Source: Hemerocallis citrina (Eukaryota; Streptophyta; Magnoliopsida; Asparagales; Asphodelaceae). Taken from it: DNA of 64,000 bases. Both the position numbers and the translations under genes were made by a program. Positions 58,190 through 64,000 of the stretch are shown one piece after another. The stretch covers positions 17,531,971 through 17,595,970 of the forward strand of contig CM030360.1 of assembly GCA_017893485.1 (NCBI GenBank), in the 5' to 3' direction. Position 1 is the first letter of the stretch. Every line of letters begins with the position of its first letter. The notes below the pieces were generated by a model. That model saw nothing but the letters and a program-made list of their open reading frames with translations. It did no database searches and had not been told where the DNA came from.

Positions 58190-59515
58190 CGAGCCCCCCA
58201 CTCCTAAAGACTGAGCGTGATCAGACTTTGAGGAGTAGTTTAACTGTTTTAGTGGCTGGTAGGGTCGTATCGAAGTCCAGATGTAGGATCTTGAATCTAG
58301 AAAGGGGGTAGTGAGGAAGTTTCTGATGTTGCTTGCTGTTCTCAGGCCATATTGAGTATTTGGTGGCTTTCGCCTACTTTCTTCGGAATATTTATTTAAT
58401 TTTGCGATGCGTTTGCTGATCGTTCGGGGGCCTTAACGATATATTCTAGGCAATAATTGTTCGTTCAGGAGCTCGAAAATGTACTCCCGAACTTTTAATT
58501 ATTTTCCAGAATTTTTAGTTAATTTTCCCGAATTTTTAGCAATTTTTCGCAATTTAAATAAATAAAACGACTAAAATAGAAGAAAAAAGGTTTTAAATAC
58601 CGGTTTATGACGTGGCTGGATCTGAGACGTCGATCATGGACGAGCTCGGGTTTCCGAGAGATCCGACGGTTGTCGGGGTTCGGAAGCTGTTTTCTCCGTT
58701 TGCGAGTTCGGGAGGGTACTTGCTCGGCTGCCGACCGGGGGCCAGGAGAGCTCGGCCTACCGAGCGACGTGGCTCAATCTGAACCATCGGATGGTGGCGC
58801 ACATCTCGAAACAGGCACGGTTCCCCAAAAAACACTATCTTGTCCTTTAGCGCACGTGGTGCGATCCGGTCCGTTCATCATAAGGTGCACGAATTTCTGA
58901 GAGATCCGGCGGTTCAAGTGGCTCGGCGTCTTTTTTTCTCCATTTACCAGCTCGGGAAGGCGCTTGCTCGGATGCCGACCGAAGGCACTGATGTTCAGCA
59001 GTCCGAGGGACGTGGCTTCATCTGAGCTGTTGGATGCGGGCGCGCATCTCGAGACGGGCGCAGTCCCCAAGAAAACACTATCTTGTCTTTTAGTGCTCTC
59101 GGCGGGATTTGGGCCGTCTGATTGAGATCAGACGCGAAAGTTGAGGGGAAAGTGGGTTTTCCCCGTTTACCAGCTCGGGAAGGCTCTTGCTCGGATGCCG
59201 ACCGAAGACATCGGTGTTCGGCAACTTGAGATGGCTCTGTTCTCAATTGTGTTAATGGCGCTTCGTGACTTGCGCGGCGTTTTGCCTTCCCGAGGTCATT
59301 AAGGATAGTTCCTTTAATTAATGCGCGGTCGCTTCAACTTCCGAGGATCATAATGGCCGGTTATAGGGGGCAGGCTATAAGTACCCCACTCCTTTTGTCA
59401 TTTTCGTCACAACCAAATTGGGTTCCAGACCTCGGAGGCATCTGCCTTGGGTAGCTTCTCTCTCGAAGTTCGGAGTGGTGGCCTCTCTTCTGCCTGGTTT
59501 TCCCTTTGTTCCTGA

Positions 59516-59900
59516 CGGCCCCAAAGTGGATGTCAGGAGCGAGGGGGAACGAGGCAGTAGCGGTGACGACCGTAGTCCGCGCTCGGGGGATGAGTTACCT
59601 CCGAAGGACGGGTGGTCGCTTTCTTACCTTATTCTTCTCCCGTTCCGGACGGTCCCTAAGTGGGTGTCGGGAGCGGAGGAGAATAAGGCAAGAGCGGTGA
59701 CGACCGTAGTCCGGATCCGAGGGATGGGCCTTCCCGGAAGGACGGGCGGTCGCCCCGCTGTCTTGTTGTTTCCCCATCCCTCCCTGCTCCGAAGGGGTGT
59801 GAGGGGTGGGGGCAACAAGACATTGGCGTCGACGGCCATGGTCCGGACCCGGGGTGCGGACCTCTTTCGAAGGACGGGTCGCCGTTCTCTCACCAAGATC
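59516..59900 (+). repeat. Three tandem units of about 135 bp
   Basis: GACGGYCCCWAAGTGGRTGTC, GTGACGACCGTAGTCCG and GAAGGACGGGYGGTCG recur in order at about 59516, 59648 and 59787. The multi-frame ORFs on both strands come from this GC-rich repeat. Confidence 0.8.
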
Positions 59901-60005
59901 TTCTGCCTTCTTCGGTTGCTCCGAAGTGAGTGTTGAAGTAGGCGGAGATCTTGGTGGGAGAGTGACGACCCCTGTCTGATGTCGATCTCCGGGCCATCTG
60001 AGTCC

Positions 60006-60199
60006 GTTTGTTGCAACTGTGAAGGCGCCGCTGTTAGAGTCTTTCGACAAGCCGAGCCTTCCAGTTGCAACAAACTAGCTCGGGATGGTGCGTCTCTTCC
60101 GACCTCTGAGTGTTGGTGGGTTCCCCCCCATCTCTGTCTTCCTTCTCGGGCTGATGGCTTTTGACGGAGGTCAGCCCGGGGGAGTTAGAGATGGGGGAG
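60006..60199 (+). repeat. Two hairpin-forming inverted repeats
   Basis: GTTTGTTGCAACTG (60006-60019) pairs with 60062-60075. CCCCCATCTCT (60125-60135) pairs with 60187-60197, with CGGGCTGA/TCAGCCCG inside. They lie between the repeats and the antisense gene. Confidence 0.75.
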
Positions 60200-60795
60200 T
60201 GCCGATCTGTTTCTGATCTGCTTCTGACCGGGGCCTGTTGTCGGGGTTATACCAACCGAGGCACGGGACCCGGGGGGCGCCTGCCGAGGGCGGCGCCTTA
60301 AAACATAATCAAAAATTTTCCAGGTTCTTTCATGCATAGGCGAGGCGTCCGAGGTCCCGATCGTCCGAGCGACGTGGCGCTATCTGAGCCGCCGGATGCT
60401 GACACGTATCTCGAGATGGGGCGCGTTCTCCAAGAAGACACTATCTTGTCGTTTAGTGCTCTTGGCGAGATCTGGACCGTCGAACGTAGGCGTGAATCTC
60501 GAGGCGGCTCAGTTTCCCAGAAAACGTTATCTTGTCGTTTTGCGCAGGTGGCTTGATCTGAGCCGTCTGATCGAGATCACGTACGAAAGTTGAGGGGGAG
60601 GTGTGTTTTCCCCATTTACCAGTTCGGGAAGGCCCTTGCTCGGATTCCGACCGGTCCCTGCTGTCGGCGTGTTTGGATCGCTCGGAGGTCGGACCTGGTG
60701 GGAGGAGTAGTGGTGATGGGCCTTGGTGACGTTCCGGAGGCAGCCCAAAAGTCGCGGACTTTGGTTTGGAAGTCCAAGGGGCGTCTCAGTTTAGC

Positions 60796-60802
60796 TATAA
60801 AT
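60796..60802 (+). promoter_or_regulatory. TATA box of the T4 antisense gene
   Basis: TATAAAT, about 190 bases before the ATG at 60989, followed by a CT-rich leader. A second TATA-like TATAAGTA lies at 59376. Confidence 0.5.
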
Positions 60803-60988
60803 CTCCACCCCCCTTGAGACTAAGTCTCACTTTTCATTTTTACTCTCTCTCTTCAGCTTTTACTCCGCTTCGAAGTTTTTACCTCCCTGGTGGTGTTGCT
60901 AGCTGTCGCGGTAGCGTTCCGATTCTCGGCGAGTTTTCCGACCGTACTTGTCACTTCAAGGTCAGTCTCTTTCCCTACTCTTTATAAA

Positions 60989-63407
60989 ATGGTTAAGATT
61001 ACACTCTCGGATGAGACCCCCACCTCGGAGCAAGCTGTTGGCCGAGGGGACAAAGGGAAGGGACAAATGGATCCGAGCGAACAAGACGTCGTTCGTCCGG
61101 ATAAGGAGGGCGAGGTGGCCGAAGTGCCTGAGGAGGTCGTGGCGGAGTCCCGGAAGGGTAAAGCCGTAATCACGATAGTGGAAACGCCGAAGAGAGCGGG
61201 GGCGTTCGGTCGGCAACTCATTGCAGTATCGACCGTGGGAGGTGTTCGGGATTATACCGAGGATGACTTGGAGAGGGTCACTCAAGGTACGGCAAAACTG
61301 GTGGAGGAGAACGAGCCTAGGGAGCTGTCCGAGGTCGACCACAGGATATCGACTCTCACCGAGGCCGATCTCCGCACGATCCGAGAGGGTTTCCGAATCC
61401 CGCTCGAGTATGCGTTGCTTCTTCCTGGGCCGGGATTCCGAGCTAACACCAAGTCCTCGCCGGATATATGCGTCTTCCCGGTCGATTCCCTCATTGCCGG
61501 GCTCCGGTTCCCCCTACACCCGTTTGTGGTCGAAGTTCTGATCTGGTACGGTCTGAGTCCTGCCCAACTGATGCCGAACACTTGGAGGCATGTCGTGGCG
61601 TTTCTCCTCCGATGTCAAGAGGTCGACGCCAAGCCGACTATGTTTCTCTTTCGGAGTCTTTACAAACCTTGTCAGCCGAGGCGTCATGAACAGAGGTTTT
61701 TCCTTTCTCCTCGGACGGGAGTTAAGTTGATCGAGAACCCGGACTCGATCAAGCATTGGAAGGACAAATACTTCCTCGTCCGAAGTCTGACGCCGTGGGT
61801 GATACCGACAGTTTGGGCGACGGACGGCATGCCTAAGCGTACAAAGAAGGACGCCCCGTTGAATGCCGAGGAGGCTGAGGTCCAGAGGAAGCTTCTAGCC
61901 CTGCCGGCGCTAAGCTGGAAGGATATTACCGAGGAGCATCTGTTCCGTGGGGGTCTCAGTCCGATCGACCCTCGTATGCTTCTGGTATTTATACTCCCCG
62001 TTTAAAGTTCATGAAAAATTTTCTAAGTTTTTTCATCCGGCTTTTGCAGAGACAATGAAGCTTGACGACAAGGCTCTGGTGGCGAAGGGCCGGGCAGAGC
62101 AGGAGAAGAAGAAGAGGTCGGCGGCGGAGACTCAGGAGAGCCGGCCAGCGAAGAAGCCTTCGGTCGCGAAGATTGCCGAGCAGCCGAAGGTCGCGGTCCT
62201 CAAGGAGGGGGAGATCGAGGTCCTCGTCTCTCCGACGAAGGTCGTGATCCCCGACCAGGGCGAGGTCAATGTCTCCGATCCCCCTGCCCCGGATGCACCC
62301 GTGCCGACCTCGGGAACGGACGCTCCGGGTTCGTCGAGCAGCGTCTTCGGGGTTAAGGATGCGCTGTCCATGCCGGTCCCGCCCCTCACTGCCGAGGCGG
62401 AGAAGATCTTATCCGAGCGTCACAAGCAGATCTTCGTCCCCGACTGGCAGGTGATGAATGCCGATGGTTTCCTGGGCGACGGGAACATCTGTATGGAGGC
62501 GATAAGGCATCTGCCGACCCCGAAGGATCGGGCGACCCTGAAGGCCGGGATGGCAGGTGACTCCGTGATGCAGGTCGCCCAGGATTCCATGTCGGTAAGT
62601 TGGCTGATTTCTTCTTCATCTGAATTTTTTAGAAAATTTTCTAAGTATTCAGGTTCGGATCGTAACTCCGTTGCTCTCTTTCAGATCATCTGCCACTTCA
62701 ACTTCCTGCTTGAGGAGATGGCGAGGAAGGATCAGGAGAAGGAGAAGGAGAGGACGGAGCGCGTCAAGGTCGCGAAGCAGCTCGATTCCGAATTGCTTCT
62801 TTCGGCGAAGAGGGCCGCCGAAGTCTCGGGGCTGGAGAAGCAGCTGACCGATGCTATTCAGCTGTCAAAGGATGCGGCGGCCAAGCTCGAGGCCTCGAAG
62901 AAGGAGGTCTCCGAGCTGAAGGACTCAGCGGCCAAGCTCGAGGCGTCGGTGAAGGAGGCTGCCGTCCTGAGGGAGGAGTTGGCCAAGGCTCGGTCGGAGG
63001 CGGAGGATGCTCGGAAGAGGGCCGAGAAGCTCAAGGCCAAGCACCTCAGGAAGGTGAAGAGGGTGAAGAAAGCCGTGCAGGAGGAGGCCGCGATGCACAT
63101 GACCCAGAACATGCTGGATGCCTACGGCCGGGCCTTGCAACATGTGGTCGCCAAGAACCCGGGCTTTGACACGTCCACCTACAACTTCTATGACCTCGTG
63201 GAGGGGGAGGAGGTTGTCCCCGAGGAGTTGATCGGCCCCGAGGGGGAGACAGAGCCCGTCGACGATCCGTGGAAGGCCGCGACCGAGGAGGAGAAGGAAG
63301 ACGACTCCGAGGAGGAAGAGAGCTGGAGCGAAGGAGGTGGCGGAGGCGACGGCAAGGACAAGGCCGAGGGGTCGATGGACCCAAACGACAAAAAGGTCGA
63401 CCCCTGA
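60989..63407 (+). CDS. Antisense gene of T4: 'putative gypsy-type transposon' domain plus coiled coil
   Basis: Three exons predicted: 60989-61973, 62050-62594 and 62685-63407 (GT-AG introns, phases match), giving 750 residues. The start is the ATG in AAAATGG. Residues about 125-300 match the plant 'putative gypsy type transposon' domain: EYALLLPGPGF, GLRFPLHPFVVEVLIWYGLS, PNTWRHVVAFLLRC. Residues about 340-460 are Ala/Pro/Glu-rich. Residues about 525-645 form a long Lys/Glu/Ala coiled coil. The C-terminus is acidic. The role is unknown; such proteins accompany Tat elements and the coiled coil suggests self-assembly. GC content is far higher than in the surroundings, and no stop interrupts it. 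It lies antisense to its retrotransposon with its own TATA and poly-A signal. The first intron donor (GTATGC at 61974) is my choice; a donor at 61985 would meet a stop at once. Confidence 0.78.
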
Positions 63408-63499
63408 CTCGGTTGTCTTCTTTTATCTTTTTTTTTTTGTTTCTGTAAGCCTAACTGCGGACTGGCCACCGCTGCTGTAGAACTTCTCGAGTTTTGAAT

Positions 63500-63505
63500 A
63501 ATAAA
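63500..63505 (+). terminator. Poly-A signal of the T4 antisense gene
   Basis: AATAAA about 95 bases after the stop at 63407, following a T-rich stretch. Confidence 0.5.
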
Positions 63506-63603
63506 AAAAATGTTTTGTTTGGCCAAAATTTGCCCAAGTGTCGAGTCTCGGACTTAGAGTTTGTTTTGGCGTGTTGGCCCTCGGATTTATCTCTGCATTT
63601 CAG

Positions 63604-64000
63604 GTGAGATTCGGTCCGATCACGGAGGCTGAATACCTTCGGCAGGAGCTGGTGAAAACGAAGGACGAGCTCTCTCAGAGCCGGTATAGACGGTATCTCC
63701 TGCTCGGCAGGCTCGAGGATACGAAGGCGGCTCTGCGGAGGTACGGTCGCGAGCTGTACCAGTACCGGAAGCGCCCTTCAGCCCCCTATCCCGAAGGCGA
63801 AGTTGAGAACCTCCGTAAAGAGCTCACCGCCGCTGAGCGGAAGAATGACGACCTTTTGGCCGGGGTCCAAAGCTTGGAGCTAGCGGAAAAAGAGCGTTCG
63901 GCAGAGCGGGAAAAGCTGGCTTCCGAACTGGAGAAAGCGTCAACCGAGCGCAAGAGGTTATCGGCCGAAGTCGATAGGCTCAGAAGGATCACGGTAGATA
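63604..64000 (+). CDS. Second antisense coiled-coil ORF of T4 (partial)
   Basis: An open frame of 132 codons from 63604 to the window end, without stops. It follows TTTCAG, so it may be an exon after a splice acceptor. The protein is Glu/Lys/Arg/Leu-rich with heptad spacing (TEAEYLRQELVKTKDELSQS, ENLRKELTAAERKNDDLL). No ATG at its start is visible. Either a second gene or a downstream exon of a longer antisense transcript. Confidence 0.55.
   Translation, partial: MRFGPITEAEYLRQELVKTKDELSQSRYRRYLLLGRLEDTKAALRRYGRELYQYRKRPSAPYPEGEVENLRKELTAAERKNDDLLAGVQSLELAEKERSAEREKLASELEKASTERKRLSAEVDRLRRITVD

Larger units (their letters stand above)
58690..60660 (+). repeat. Four dispersed repeat units upstream of the antisense gene
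   Basis: TTTACCAGCTCGGGAAGGC...CTTGCTCGGATGCCGACCG recurs at about 58697, 58940, 59160 and 60613. CACTATCTTGTC followed by TTTAGTGC-like sequence recurs at 58832, 59076, 60439 and (variant) 60525. Units are 220-270 bp where adjacent. Confidence 0.8.
57599..64000 (-). mobile_element. Tat-lineage LTR retrotransposon T4 with antisense genes (runs off window)
   Basis: Its 3' LTR lies at 57599-58189 and a minus-strand purine tract (AGGAGTGGGGGGCTCG) lies at 58190-58205. So the element reads on the minus strand and gag-pol should lie beyond 64000. The plus strand of its 3' region carries a promoter, a spliced gene and a second ORF. Extra ORFs between pol and 3' LTR, some in antisense, are known in Tat elements. 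Confidence 0.82.

Noticed and set aside
59595..60073. Overlapping 150-codon minus-strand ORFs
   Set aside because: Both come from the GC-rich tandem repeat and overlap each other in different frames; no known domain.
62132..63526. Minus-strand Ser/Pro/Arg-rich ORFs
   Set aside because: Shadows of the GC-rich coiled-coil gene on the plus strand.

Overview
This window is nuclear DNA from a flowering plant. It is AT-rich, has plant GT-AG introns, carries plant-type gamma-glutamyltransferase and RGLG-type RING ligase sequences, and is packed with Ty3/gypsy LTR retrotransposons, a CACTA DNA transposon, Helitron-like and MITE repeats, and endogenous pararetrovirus (Caulimoviridae-like) sequence. 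A 500-N run (56738-57237) marks an assembly gap. I do not see enough to name a genus.

Layout. 1-8137: a Tekay/Del-type chromovirus (copy A) with LTRs of about 3 kb, a tRNA-iMet primer site, decayed gag-pol, and a 3' LTR cut short by a pararetrovirus fragment (8138-10484). 10485-12390: unrecognised, GA-rich near its end. 12840-22855 (minus strand): the only ordinary host gene, a GGT1-like gamma-glutamyltransferase. Its exon 2 is split by a 6.3-kb CACTA element (14670-20965, TSD TAG) that carries the last seven exons of an RGLG-type gene. 22900-24820: TA microsatellites, MITEs and minus-strand Helitron-like repeats. 25584-26538: a tandem duplication of about 0.47 kb. 26757-31412: a Tat-lineage element (T2) that fuses abruptly inside its second RNase H to a second copy of the Tekay element (copy B, 31413-36084). 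Copy B carries the same nested pararetrovirus fragment, which here continues through a promoter, a leader ORF and a primer site (36085 to about 39700). 41100-52360: an older pararetrovirus copy (C), interrupted by a hAT MITE (8-bp TSD) and by a complete but non-autonomous Tat element (T3, 43978-51498, TSD ATCCG). 53102-56737: a minus-strand chromovirus with a 3.3-kb LTR, running into the gap. 57599-64000: a minus-strand Tat element (T4) whose 3' region holds genes on the opposite (plus) strand: a spliced 750-codon gene with a 'putative gypsy-type transposon' domain and coiled coil, followed by a second coiled-coil ORF that leaves the window.

How it fits together. Almost everything is nested mobile DNA. 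The host-gene story is one disrupted GGT gene, with a CACTA insertion in a coding exon and a probable 1-bp frameshift just after the only nearby ATG. The intact coding signal lies mainly in the T4 antisense gene (long GC-rich ORF, clean splice sites, TATA box, poly-A signal), in the protease ORF of T2, and in the short ORFs around the pararetrovirus intergenic region. All other pol genes carry stops, frameshifts or deletions.
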